A stretch of DNA of 64,000 bases from Nissolia schottii (Eukaryota; Streptophyta; Magnoliopsida; Fabales; Fabaceae), in the NCBI GenBank assembly GCA_003254905.1, contig QANU01102101.1:3531-67530 (forward strand), given 5' to 3'. This document shows, in pieces, positions 23,357 through 34,455 of this stretch. A program made the position numbers and the translations under genes. The notes under the pieces were generated by a model. That model saw only the letters and a list, made by a program, of their open reading frames with translations, did not search any database and was not told where the DNA came from. The stretch's first letter is position 1. Each line of letters begins with the position of its first letter.

Positions 23357-25220
23357 TCAGGCCAGTTTTTTAATAACACCATCCTCCTCATCATAATACT
23401 GGTCCGCAGCAACGACACTGAAGTCCACGTCAGGCGCCACATACTTCACTTGGCCCATGACCGCCTCAAAGGTAGACTCAACCAAGCCTTTTGAAACCTC
23501 CACAAGGAGAAGACGCTTCTTCTCACACTTAGCACTCTCCGCCTTCTGAGCCTCGCATTCAGCCTGCGTCAACTTCATCATATCCTTCACGCGTTCCAAC
23601 TCCTTCGACTTCTCCTCCACCAAACTCTCCTTCTCCCTTAACAAGCCCTCCTTCCACTCATTCTCACATCCAACTCGCTCAACCTCTGCCGTCAGCCTAG
23701 CTGCCCTCTCCTCCGAAGCTGCAAGCTGAGCTGCCAATTTCTTATTCTCCGCGGAAGCACGTTTAACGTCCTCCTTCAACAGAGCAATTTCTTCTTTACA
23801 AACCTCCACCTCATCAGACTCTATGCCTACGTCCAAGGCATAAGTCATCAGTCCGACAGCCTTACCCATATGGCGCAAGCTCTGCCCAAGGGCAGCCCCA
23901 GAAGACACCCCATCCAACTCCTTTCACCTATCACCACGGAGGAGGCAGCTCTTGAACTCCTCAAAGAAGTCGACATCCCTCGGTCACGCCGCGTTACTGT
24001 CCCGACCAACAGGAACGCAACGTTCCCCAGAGTAAGTGGCAGGCGCAGCAACTTTCACTTTCTTCCGTGGAGGTGATCTCTCTTCGGACCTCCTCGTCGA
24101 AGAGTAAATCGACACCACCGAATTAGAACGGCCCAGCTTTCCACTTTTCGCGGGCACCACGCTATCAGGACGCACACCACTCCCTCCATCCATTCCGCGC
24201 ATCTCCTCGCGAGCAGACTCAGCCAGAGACCGGTGGAACTCCTTCAGCTCATCAAATTTCCGCATCGCGTCACAAAGCCGTGAATCTGCAACCCAAATAA
24301 AACATTAAAATCAAGACCGCATACAAAAACCAGAATCAAGACAAATTAAAGACCAATACAAAGGAACAACTACCTAAATACGACTCTGCCTTCGGACTCT
24401 CAACTACCTCCTTAACCTTGAGAGTCCCGTCCTTAGTCAGCATAAAAAAACAAGCCCTTTCAGCCGACTCTTCCTCCGATAGACTGGGAGGACGATGGTG
24501 GTGGATATTCCTATTCCAGTAGCACGACAACACCTCCATGGTGTCTTGGTCTCCCTCCCAAAAAGCCCTATACCCAGGGGCAGCAAAAACCTTGAAATAC
24601 TTCCATTTAAACTCCTGATAAGAATCTTCCCACCGTGAGAAGACCCGTGTGCCAGGAACACTCTTAAACGTGTGCCAGCTACGGTACCTAAATTTTGTCC
24701 CCGGAATCGTGGAACCCTTCGGGTTAATCAAAGTATACAAACTCAAGAAAGTGTTTGGAAAAGCTTTAAGGCCAAACCGCTCGCATGCAACTTGGAACCC
24801 GCGGATCAAGGCCCACCCGTTTGGGTGGAGTTGCGTTGGACTGAAGGCGCACAACTCCATCACCTTTCTCTCAAAAGGGGAAAAAGGCAATCTAACCCCC
24901 AGGCGAGTAAAAAAATCCTCGTACAGCCACAGGAAATGCGGAGTATTCTGATGCCGCGCCATACACACCCTTTCGTCCGCGGAGGCCCCTTCTATCCTAT
25001 ACTCATAATCTTCGAAACCATCCTCCGTCAGCGTTAGAATTTCACCCATCCGCTCGACATGCTTACCGTGGATAATTGAAGGGATGGAAAAAACTTCAAG
25101 TTCAATCCATCCGTACGATATCTCCTCATGCCTTTCCCGAAGGGGACGTGGTCGCCTTAACCCCTGGAAATCCTTTTTAAATTTCCCCATTACAACGACT
25201 GAAAAGATAAAAGGGGACAA
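23357..25220 (-). pseudogene. Antisense ORF of the Tat element, Transposase_28-like, two exons
   Basis: Exon 1 is 25220-24374 and exon 2 is 24285-23357, with an 88-bp GT-AG intron (24373-24286) that keeps phase; about 591 codons. Met at 25190 (MGKFKKDFQGL) is an equally good start. Exon 1 carries the putative gypsy-type transposon domain (LWLYEDFFTRLGVRLPFSPF, LCAFSPTQLHPNGWALI). Exon 2 has a basic SPPRKKVKV patch and a long charged coiled coil (ALLKEDVKRASAENKKLAAQ onward). Two in-frame TGA codons (23984-23986 and 23924-23926) break exon 2; both could be CGA to TGA changes. Antisense genes are known in Tat elements, and their role is unknown. It is not a transposase of this element. Confidence 0.8.
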
Positions 25221-25828
25221 ATTCCTATCAACATACTCCCCAACACAGTAAAGCGTCCATTATCCACCCTACCCCCGAATCAAAAAAAAAGAGATAACCC
25301 ACAAGCAGAAGAAACCCCAAATTTCGGCAAAGAAGAAACCAGAAATTTATGCAATGTTGAAAAACGAGAGAGGACAAAGCAAAGATACAGAAATACATTC
25401 AGAGCCAAAAGCAAAAGAATGAAGGAAAACTCACTAGAGCTAGTCCAGCGAACAAAACAGCACCAGCGAAGCTTTCCCCAGAAACAAGCACCCACAATTC
25501 GGGAAACTTTGAGAAGAAAAACCTTTAGAATCGCAGCAAAGAAACTTCAAAAAGCAACGGCCTCCAATTGATTATAAGCAAGAAAGGAAGGGGGAACGAA
25601 ACGTTTCCCACCAAAACAATAAATTCTCACCATCATTACAACTCTGCCACTCATACCTCGGGAAGCCAAAACGCCCACAAAAAGGGACACGTGGCATCCA
25701 TCAAATGAGTTAGGAAGTCACACATCACCTGTCAAATCCCACGATCTCCAAAAAGGGTACGAGCCTAACCGTCACCCCATCCGCGCAAGACATGGTTAAC
25801 TCAGGCCCCAGTCGCCTCGCGCCCCGAG
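25221..25828. other. Tat element 3' noncoding region
   Basis: Lies between the antisense gene and the 3' LTR and presumably contains the promoter of the antisense gene. No domain recognised in any frame. Confidence 0.5.
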
Positions 25829-25839
25829 TTGGGGGCTCC
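25829..25839 (+). other. Polypurine tract of the Tat element
   Basis: TTGGGGGCTCC lies directly before the TGTTATGG start of the 3' LTR, the expected place for plus-strand priming. Confidence 0.75.
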
Positions 25840-26254
25840 TGTTATGGACTGGGCCCATACGGCCCATTCCGCGGAAGCTAATCACCCGACCCGCCCGACC
25901 TGAGAACCATCCTAGAACCGGAAGCCCATCCCTTGGAAGACGTGTTCTATCCGCGTTCCACGCACTTCCGCAGTGCGATCATCTCCCATCATACCAGCAT
26001 TCTTGGAATAAACGAAGCACTCTGTCCGCGGACAGTCAGGCGTGTATTAAAGCCTATCGTCGACGCCCAACAGGTACATAAAGGGAATCAAGCACTCAGG
26101 TACGAGGACCGAAACCTTACTTTCTCATACCCTCATCTCTAACCCTGACTGACTTTGGCATCCGAGTCTTTGCAGGTACCCCGCCAGCCCAGGCCACACA
26201 AGTCCCAGGCCTCATCCGTGGAGCTCCGGAACCCGAAAGTACCCCTCAGGTACA
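25840..26254 (+). repeat. 3' LTR of the Tat element
   Basis: 415 bp, TGTTATGG...GGTACA. Ten substitutions against the 5' LTR, for example C for T in GAGAA(C/T)CATCC and A for G in GTATT(A/G)AAG. Confidence 0.95.
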
Positions 26255-26290
26255 AAAGACAAACAATTTCTGCCATAGTGGAAGCTAAGT
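26255..26290 (-). pseudogene. Copia RNase H fragment, upstream half
   Basis: Minus-strand translation gives LASTMAEIVCL, which joins in frame order to the LHELHI block at 16907 across the Tat insertion. A stop follows just upstream (TAG near 26300), and copia similarity fades after that. Confidence 0.7.
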
Positions 26291-28404
26291 TGCAAGACTA
26301 TGCTTCTATAAATTCCAAATTTTATATAACAATTAAAGTGATTGTGTTGTACTAAAATAAATTGAAGTGATTAATTATACAATTATTTAATTTTTTAATT
26401 AAATGAAAAGTAACAATTACATGCATGTTAATTTGTATCGAGTTATGTTATTTGTAACTAAAAAGGACACTCAAAATACTCTCTACTTTTCATCTTTTCA
26501 TGATTTATTATACTTTTTTTCTTTTTCAATTTTTTTCTTTTCTCTCTCCATAAGGGTCTTGGGTGTCCATCGCAAGGGTTTCTCATTTGTAAATATGAGA
26601 ATTCTAATATTATATTCTTGTAATAGACATTTATAATCTAGTAAATAAAAAATAAGAAATCCAATGTATGTGTTAATGTTAAATGTAATATGAGAATTTT
26701 AAATTAGTCTAATCATTAGCATCAACAATAGGTCTTTTACATTGTCATAAATCTAATACACCACCCTATACTCTTTCTGTGGCAGCATTTTATTTGGGTA
26801 TCACTCCAACATACTCCTCTCTCTCTCCGCTCCCCCCCCTTCTCAATTCACCTTCATCCATTTACATTTCAAAATCCTTTTTTTTTCTGCACATTATCGT
26901 CTGTTATCGCAATATAATTATAGTAGACCACCCTTTAAGTTGTTAATTAATATGTTCAATTGCATAGTCAATTCAATGTCATCAACTATGTCAATCAAGT
27001 ATGTAATTCTCTCCTGGTTAAGTTAAAGATTTTTTCAAATTCATCTTATTTTCTTATTCATTCACCAATTGCACCAATATATCCCTCTAGTACCCATTGT
27101 TGTGTTCAACATCTCCCTTCCATCTCCATATTAAGAGACTTACATTATTAATTTAACTAAAATTCTACAATTTAAATCACAGTCGGCATGTTAATCTATA
27201 AGGATAAAAATAAAGTCATTAATCATATTTACGCACATCATCTATGTCTAAAACAAAAACACCTTTGATCATAAGGAGGTACCCAAAGTAAAATATGGGG
27301 ATAGCTTTAATTTTTTTTCTTAGCTTTTTGTTTAATATGTAATCTAGTTATAATTGCTATAGAAAATAATATATCACATCACAATTTTATTTAGTTTTGT
27401 AGAGACTTATAAAAAGTTTGGATGTAAATAGCAATATATTGCTTCCGTTTTATCAAACCTAGAAAGATAAGAGTTTTAAAGCAATATTGACGTTAGAAAT
27501 AAGAATTTTATGATAAAAATTTGTAATAAAATCATCATTGATAGAAGTATTAAGCCTCATAAGATATATTATAAAAGTGACACTACAATTATTTTTTATA
27601 TCATAACAGCTAATTAGATTTTACATTATTAAAGCAGCATATACTATCTTTCTTTACCTGCACATTTAGCGGGACAAAATCTAATTATAGCGAAAGGAGA
27701 TGCTTTTACAAGTCAACATCGGCAACATATACAGACTCTTCTACTTGATAAGTTAATTTAAATATTTTAGGTTGGATTTCTCTTGGACATTAATGGCTAA
27801 CCTATGGAAGGGATGACATAGAAAATAAGCAATCCAAAAAGACTATTGGAAAAGAAGAGAGTGAAGTCACTTAGGAACAACCATTTTTTTCAATGGTTTA
27901 CACTCATCATTGTCCCAAAAAATGAGGGGCAAGAGTGGATCACCTAAAGTGGGTTATTATGGTCATTAGCCTTTAGGGAGAGGGTTGACAATGTTATAAG
28001 TCTCACATTTAAGGATTATGTCATTCATGTATCATACTTAAGTCTAAAGAGTTTCACCTGGCCAATATACTAGCCCTCTCCCATAGGCTTAAAGTCTTGT
28101 TTTATGGGTTCGACTGTCATTTGGGCGACCATAACATACGCTAAGAACGTTTATATATGTAAGGAAGTCTTTTTAAGATTTTACGTACAATGGTTTCATT
28201 TCTAGAGACAATGTTTATGGATGCATCAATGTGCATTAAAAAGTGCACCTTGATGCATTTTGATTATAATTTTGCTCCTAGAAGTTGCAATTAGGTGATT
28301 CCTCATAGTATTTATTCAGAGTTGTCTTTAGATTTTTTTTATTTTTGCTTAAGTTGTCAGCGCACAAGGTGGTTTCTCACCCATCCCTTGGAGTAAATTC
28401 TCTA
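26291..28404. other. AT-rich intergenic DNA
   Basis: No gene or repeat recognised on either strand. A C-rich stretch at about 26830-26840 and a CT-rich segment before it are the only compositional features. Confidence 0.4.
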
Positions 28405-28720
28405 TGCTACTTAATTTATCCATTTTTAATAATTTTTATAACAAAATTTATCAAATTTTATTATTATTTTATGATCTAATATGACATATTGATAGATTAT
28501 ATGATCTAATATGATAAATTGATACTTTTTAATACCATATTTATAGAGAGGTGCGTCATAAGCTCAAATGGTCCGCAAATCTGTAAATATTTTATAAGTT
28601 GACTCTTTCAATAATTTGATTAATGAAAAATTTATTATGATTTATTTGAACGTGAAATAATAATAAAATTTGATGAATTTAATTGTAAAAATTATCAAAA
28701 ATGAATAAATTATGTAGCAT
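28405..28720. mobile_element. Fold-back (MITE-like) element with about 68-bp arms
   Basis: The arm 28405-28472 (ATGCTACTTAATTTATCC...) is matched by the inverse complement of 28653-28720 (...GAATAAATTATGTAGCAT) at roughly 85%. A 31-bp phrase with ATGATCTAATATGA is repeated inside. The target duplication is not clear. Confidence 0.65.
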
Positions 28721-29127
28721 GAGGTTTGGGCAATTCGGGTAGAGTATTATTAAAGTATTAAACAAAGATGAGTTTGTTAATGTTAAGAGTATTATTCGTA
28801 TTTAGTGTTAAGTGTCTGTGTTAAAGAACTGATCTTTGTTTTTAAAGGTTTAATTTACCCTCTTAACCCCTCACTGTGAAGAGTTTGAGTATTTTCAAAT
28901 TATCAGGGGAAAAAAATTAAAAACTTGCAATCAGGTCGCTGAGTGTTTAGCTCTGGAGCAACATCGGGGCTGAAGGAATTTGTATAGAACACCTCCTCAG
29001 TTTTATGTATGAAGATATTTTGGCATAATAGATTATTTTTTCACACATTAAAAGAATAAATCTAAATAAAAAAGAGAACTAAACAAACATACTGAATGAT
29101 TGAAGTGTGCAACAGGGTTCTGAAGTA
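28721..29127. other. AT-rich intergenic DNA
   Basis: No feature recognised. The right end (GAAGTGTGCAACAGGGTTC) adjoins the solo LTR. Confidence 0.4.
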
Positions 29128-29584
29128 TGCACCTCGGTACACTCTCTGGATCCTGGAGCTCTGGGATGGGATGAAGGCTCTGGCACGATCTCTGGACTCG
29201 CGTTGCGGTCGGTACCTGCAAACACTCCAACGCTCAAGTAAGCAAAGGTTTAAGGAGTATAGTAAGTGATAATTGGACAATCTCTCATACCTGGGGTACG
29301 GAGTACTATATAATTGAGGTGGTTGAGGTTGTTCCGCGTGTCATGGCGGTGGGAGAATATCTTGACCCTGCGTATGGTGGGCTGTCCGAGGATCTCGGGG
29401 TGGCTTATCCCGAGCAAATAAGATGGCAGGGATCTCGGAGTGGCTTATCCCGAGCAGATAAGTTGGCGGGGATCTCGGGGTCGACCTGGGATGCGGCCGG
29501 ACCGGTTTTGCAAGTTGGATCCGCGTAGTGCTGGGCTTGGGTGGTCGGGTCGCTAGGATGGGCCTTTATGGCCCATCCGTAACA
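29128..29584 (-). mobile_element. Solo LTR related to Tat-group LTRs
   Basis: On the minus strand it starts TGTTACGGATGGGCC and ends GTGTACCGAGGTGCA. This parallels the start TGTTATGGACTGGGCC and end AAGTACCCCTCAGGTACA of the Tat LTR in this window. Shared internal phrases include GGTACC near the 3' end and GAGCTCCAG. No internal retroelement coding is attached on either side, so it is a solo LTR. A clean 5-bp target duplication was not found. Confidence 0.7.
29391..29485. repeat. 40-bp tandem repeat inside the solo LTR
   Basis: GATCTCGG(G/A)GTGGCTTATC starts at 29391 and 29431, with a partial third copy at 29471, a period of exactly 40 bp. Confidence 0.85.
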
Positions 29585-32112
29585 AACAGTAACATGACTG
29601 GCAACTAATTAACGTTTTAAGCAATGTAGGTTGGAACATGGAAACATACTAAGCTTTTTTCCTCTTTTTTTTTTCGGTGCAAAAGCAATAATGCATTAAC
29701 TCATCGTATGAAAATAAAAAATAAAAAGCTTAAAATGCGGTGTTTATAGTTCTCGGAAAAAACCACATAAGTCAGCAAACAGCGGGAGAAAGGGGGCCCT
29801 ATAGGATCATTCTGGCATCCATGATTAATTATCACCATTTTCTTCTCTATAATTGGAAGCTTCGAAGGAAATGAAGAACAATATTCATTTATGATTGTGC
29901 TATGGTCGTCGTTATTAGTCTTTTGAGCTGGAAAATACAGTTTTCTGACCCCACCATGTGTGTTTAGCAAATATATTTTTAATCTCAGCGTCAATATATG
30001 TTAACCTTACTTTTCAAGACTCCAATCGCATCATATAACCATTTAAAAAATACTTCAATGGGCTGCGAAAATTTTTTTGTGTTTGCATTTAACACATTGT
30101 TTTTAGACACACAAGAAAGGTTTCACTTGATGAGACTTAAAAATACTTGATAAAACATAATATATAAATTGTAAAACTTATTTTTATTATATGAGTGACT
30201 ATAGATGATGTATTAAACTTGTGCACTAGAATTTATCATGAGTTGTATGCACAATTTTTTTTTTGTTATTTTTATAATTCATTTGTACATACAATTAACA
30301 ACTATAATCTCACAAAAAGCATGAAATTCACTATGAAAAGAAAAAATGTGAGCATAACGACTCTAATGCTTTTCTGAGAGAGTCAACAAATGTCTGTACA
30401 AATAAGTTGTACGAAGACTTAAATAAGTCATTAGTATCTGTAATAAATTATACATTTTGGTTTTGAACATAATAAAAATTGTCTCTGATTTTTCATCCAT
30501 TATAAATTTTATTTTGTTTAGTTTTGGTACTCCTTGACATCAGTTATTCCTGTTAATTAATGGGTGTAGTAATAATTTTGTTTTTAATACATAAGACAGT
30601 AGTAGTTTAAGAGCTGAGCTCAAGTTTATTTTAAAAAATTGATCAGCATTATTTATCATACCGTATCAATGTCATCGATTAAAATGAAAATATATTTTAT
30701 GATCAGTTTGTGCGAACTTAATTTCACGGTTGCCTCTACCCAAAAATGTCATGTATTGAAATTGAAATTTGGAACGCTATTAAAATTTGCATTGAACATT
30801 ACCCAAGTCCTAATTAATATCTCTTAAGTTTTTTTATGGAATTAATATCTTTAAGTTAAAGCAGCAAAAAAGAAGAATAACAGAACCAACGGAAATTGAA
30901 ATCTCCATTTCCCACTCAAAATGGACACATTCAAAAGTTCAAAACTGCCTCCGAAGAATAATTTATTCATAAAACTATCAAGACACCAGTAATTGTTTCT
31001 ATGCGTGGCACAATGTAGACTTAAGACAATGTTTGGTAAACATTTTAGGAAAGAAAATAAAGAAAAAATAGAAATAAAAACATGTTAAGAGAACGAGATA
31101 AAACATAAAACTTAAAGTTTATCTTTATTTAAAGATAATTTTTTAATTAATTTTTATACATTTAAAAAAATATAGAAGATGTGTCTGAGACGCAAAGAAT
31201 GCGTTTTTGCCGTACCTCCAAAATGGAGGAAAACAAGATACGCGTCCCTGCTGTTACGTCTCTATATTTTGTGTCCCAAGACTCTTATCAAACGATGCTT
31301 TAGGTCTATTTGATTAAGTTATTGTATAAACTATTGAAAGAATTTTCATTAATTACATTGTATATATCATACTTATATATTTTTTGTATAACATAAAATA
31401 AAATGGAAGATACATATAAAATAAAACTATTAGTTAATAATATATAGTAAGATTTTGAATAAGGATTTTGAACAATAATATTTATAACACTAATAAAAAT
31501 GTGCCACACTTGATATTAATGTGCTTTAGAAAATCTTTTTGTCGAAATCATTTTTGCTGAAACTATTTTACTTTACTCCACTAAATTATTCTTAATATAA
31601 ATTTTACTAAATCATTTATTTCGCTTGATCTCTTTAATAATTTAAAATTTAGAATTTATTAAATTTATTTTAATTGATCTCGTTAAATCTTTCTTGGTTT
31701 AGATTCCAAAAATATTTTTTAAAATTTTTTAAAAAAATTCTAAAATTATCTCCAATCTAATCTTTAAAAATACAAAAAAATAATATAAATAATTTGTATA
31801 AAAAAATAAGAAAAACAAATCTAAGGGTGTAAAAATATAAAATATTAGTATGTTTTTGGGGGGTGATGTTAGTGAGTGAAACGCCGCTTTCTAAAGTCTG
31901 CATCAGCCTGTTTTGGCTTTTTTCCCCAATTGCCAGCTTTGTGCATTTGATGCAAAGTTGAAGCCTTTCTCATCACTCCTTCGCTCTTACCCCTTTTTCC
32001 CCCCTTTCCCTTTTGTTGTGACTCTGCTCCTACTTCAAGTTGGGATTCTCATTTTCATTGCAACTCCAAAAGGGAAGAAGGGACAACAACAAAGAAGAAA
32101 AAGGAAAAGAAA
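29585..32112. other. AT-rich intergenic DNA, promoter side of the DUF538 gene
   Basis: No gene seen. At 31024-31301 the ends CAATGTTTGGTAAAC and ATCAAACGATG are roughly inverse complements and may mark an old MITE, without a supporting duplication. Bases 31900-32112 are the likely promoter and leader of the next gene. Confidence 0.4.
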
Positions 32113-34455
32113 ATGGAGAAGGCTCTGACAAAAGTTTCAAGCTTGAAGGTGGGAATAGGGAACTCATGGATCACCAAGAAGGCCAAGGAGGAGTTCACTA
32201 ATATCACTGAAGACATCACTGTGAGTTTGTATTGCATTGTGCTTTTCATTCTCTTTCTCTCTTTTTCTTTGGTTCTGATAATGTGTAATCATGGTGAAGT
32301 TGCAATCTTTTGGGTTTGTGAGATCTGAAGAGCCATAAATTGGGTCGCTTGCTTTTTTCACCTTTTTTCCTGGTAAAATAGACCCTAGATTTGAAAAGGC
32401 GCTTCATTTTTTATTTATTTTTGGTGAAAGTCTATATTGTCATTGATTGAATGTATCTCTTTTGGAAGTGAAATTGGGTATCTTGGACATTGATTTTTCT
32501 TTGATTTCGGATGATTTGTTTTATTCCCGCGAATGAATGAACGGTGCTATGTTTAAGATATGACATGTTTTGTGGCTTAAAATTTGTTTCTTGGTGTCAT
32601 CTGTGTAGAATGGGGGATGCTATTTGTTTTTAACTTTATGTTGAGAAATTTTCTGAGTTTTGGGTTGTGACAGTCGTCAAGATTTTATGTAATTTCTTGT
32701 TAGACCATTTTCTGTACTCTTTGGTCCAAGAGAGGGAAGTGAAACATGTGAAGGGGTCTATTAGGCATGGTGGAGGAAGGGGAATGATTATGAGTGGCAT
32801 CTTTCTTAAAGCATTGTACTTTTGATGCTCACTCTTTCAGATAATGAAATGACATGATTTGTTAAATAAGAGGAACACCAAAGTTTAGATAATATAGATC
32901 ATTTATGTGGTCCGGGAAAGTTTCTACAATCATTTAGATAATATATAGATAAGAATTTTTAAAATTGATACATTTTTATTTGCTTCTTGAAATCTTTTAC
33001 TGGTAGATAACAGCATGCCATATGTAGCTTTTTCATAATTGTTTGTGCACGAATTTGTATGGAATTTAAGGGTAATCCTACTAGTATTTTACATCAGTCA
33101 AGAAGATGCTTTAATGGAAAGGATATGCAACAGTTTGCAAATTGCTTTTATGAAAGCATTAAGCTGGATAAAATTTCCTAAGTATAAAAACTATATTCAA
33201 GGGAGCAATCCTGTTTGGTGTCTAGCCTTTGAGCTTTACTGTGGAGTTTGATGCCATTGTCTTATTGTTCCTGAAGAAAAGGAGATTTTTTTTTTTGGCA
33301 GACTTTCTCAAACACTGTTGAAGAAAAGGCAAAATGGGTTTTCAACAAACTAAAAGGTATGCATGAGTTAGTTTAAATGTATGCCAGGAGTGATGGTAAC
33401 GGTACTCTATATGTTTATGTTCCTCGGGTTAAAGTTCCTTGTTTGTCACCCACCTTTGTGTTCCTTCTTCTCAAACCTGCCAGTTTTCTTCCTATTTTAT
33501 GTCCCAAACAATGATATTCATTATGTTAGTTTTGGGCATAACTTTTGTATAGATTTAAATATTCTAATGATCATTATACAATACCATGAGTTACATGGAT
33601 GAGATAACTTGTTGGTACAACTTGCACATCAAAATAAGTCAAGACAATTATCTCAATGGAGTAGATTCTGCCAACAAGTTTGTGATATAAATACACCTTG
33701 TAACATTTTAGACATTCATATTCTAATTTTCAGTTGGGTTGTAAGCCCTGTCCTTCAAAACCATTTCTTTTTATGTTGTAGACTTGTAGTGTTTGCTTCC
33801 TGTCCTGGGACAAAAAGGATGGAGGCAGAGGGACAGTAGAGAGATGCTTCCTGTGGCCCTCCTTTTTAAAAATACAGAAATTAGGTTAAAAATTGTTCCG
33901 AAACATTAACAATTTTGAGTTTTTTTTTGTCTTAGTCTTTTTCTTCAAACATGTTTGTGTCCGAGGACACCTTTGGTAACTTTGACGAATTTATAAAACC
34001 ACTGCAATAACTAATAAACCTCGTCTCTCATTTCCTCACATGTTTTTCTTCTTTCATTCAATGTTTTCCCTTCAGGGAAGCCCCTGAAAAGCCTACCAGA
34101 TCTCCTCAGAGAGTACAACTTACCACCTGGGCTGTTTCCACAGAACATAATCTGCTATGAGTTCGACGAAACCAAGGGAAAGCTGATTGTGTACTTGCCA
34201 TCTGCGTGCGAGGTCACCTTCAAGGACTCATCGGTGATGAGGTATGCAACTCGAGTCAAAGGCGTCCTCACAAGGGGAAAGCTCTCAGCAGTAGAAGGAA
34301 TGAAAACAAAGGTCCTTGTGTGGGTTAAGGTGACAACTGTGGCAGTTGAAGGCTACAAATCTGATAAGGTGTGGGTTACTGCTGGTGTAAAGAAGGCAAG
34401 GCCAAAGGATGCTTATGATACACTTCGCGATGCTGTCAGAGTGTCAGAGTTTTGA
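32113..34455 (+). CDS. DUF538 family protein (At5g01610-like)
   Basis: Three exons: 32113-32220, 33302-33356 and 34076-34455, all with GT-AG introns and matching phases; 180 residues. The N-terminal part (SWITKKAKEEFTNITEDI, then EEKAKWVFNKLKG) is followed by the DUF538 domain: LPDLLREYNLPPGLFPQ, YEFDETKGKLIVYLP, CEVTFKDSSVMRYATRVKG, TKVLVWVKVTTV, VWVTAGVKKARPKDAYD. No signal peptide or membrane helix is visible. Order and length match the subgroup typified by Arabidopsis At5g01610. DUF538 proteins are plant-specific and their biochemical role is not settled. Start ATG 32113 is the first in its frame and sits in an AAAATGG context. Confidence 0.92.

Larger units (their letters stand above)
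16908..26254 (+). mobile_element. Tat-lineage Ty3/gypsy LTR retrotransposon, degenerate
   Basis: A 9,347-bp element bounded by two 415-bp LTRs. It carries a primer site, gag, protease, reverse transcriptase, RNase H, a second archaeal-type RNase H, integrase, a 3' tandem array, an antisense gene and a polypurine tract. The second RNase H, the antisense ORF and the 3' repeats identify the Tat group. The flanks read GAAGA (16903-16907) and AAAGA (26255-26259), a 5-bp target duplication with one change. The LTRs differ at 10 of 415 sites by hand count (2.4%), with no indels, so the insertion is fairly recent. Gag-pol has about ten disabling lesions, so it cannot encode its own proteins. Confidence 0.93.

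Noticed and set aside
23139-23396. Forward frame across the Tat tandem array
   Set aside because: Runs through the repeat units, a poly(A) run and an N, and is opposite the antisense gene.
29116-29584. AACAG repeats at 29111 and 29585 as target duplication of the solo LTR
   Set aside because: This would move the LTR end to a position that lacks the CA terminus; the TGCACC boundary at 29128 fits the Tat LTR end better.
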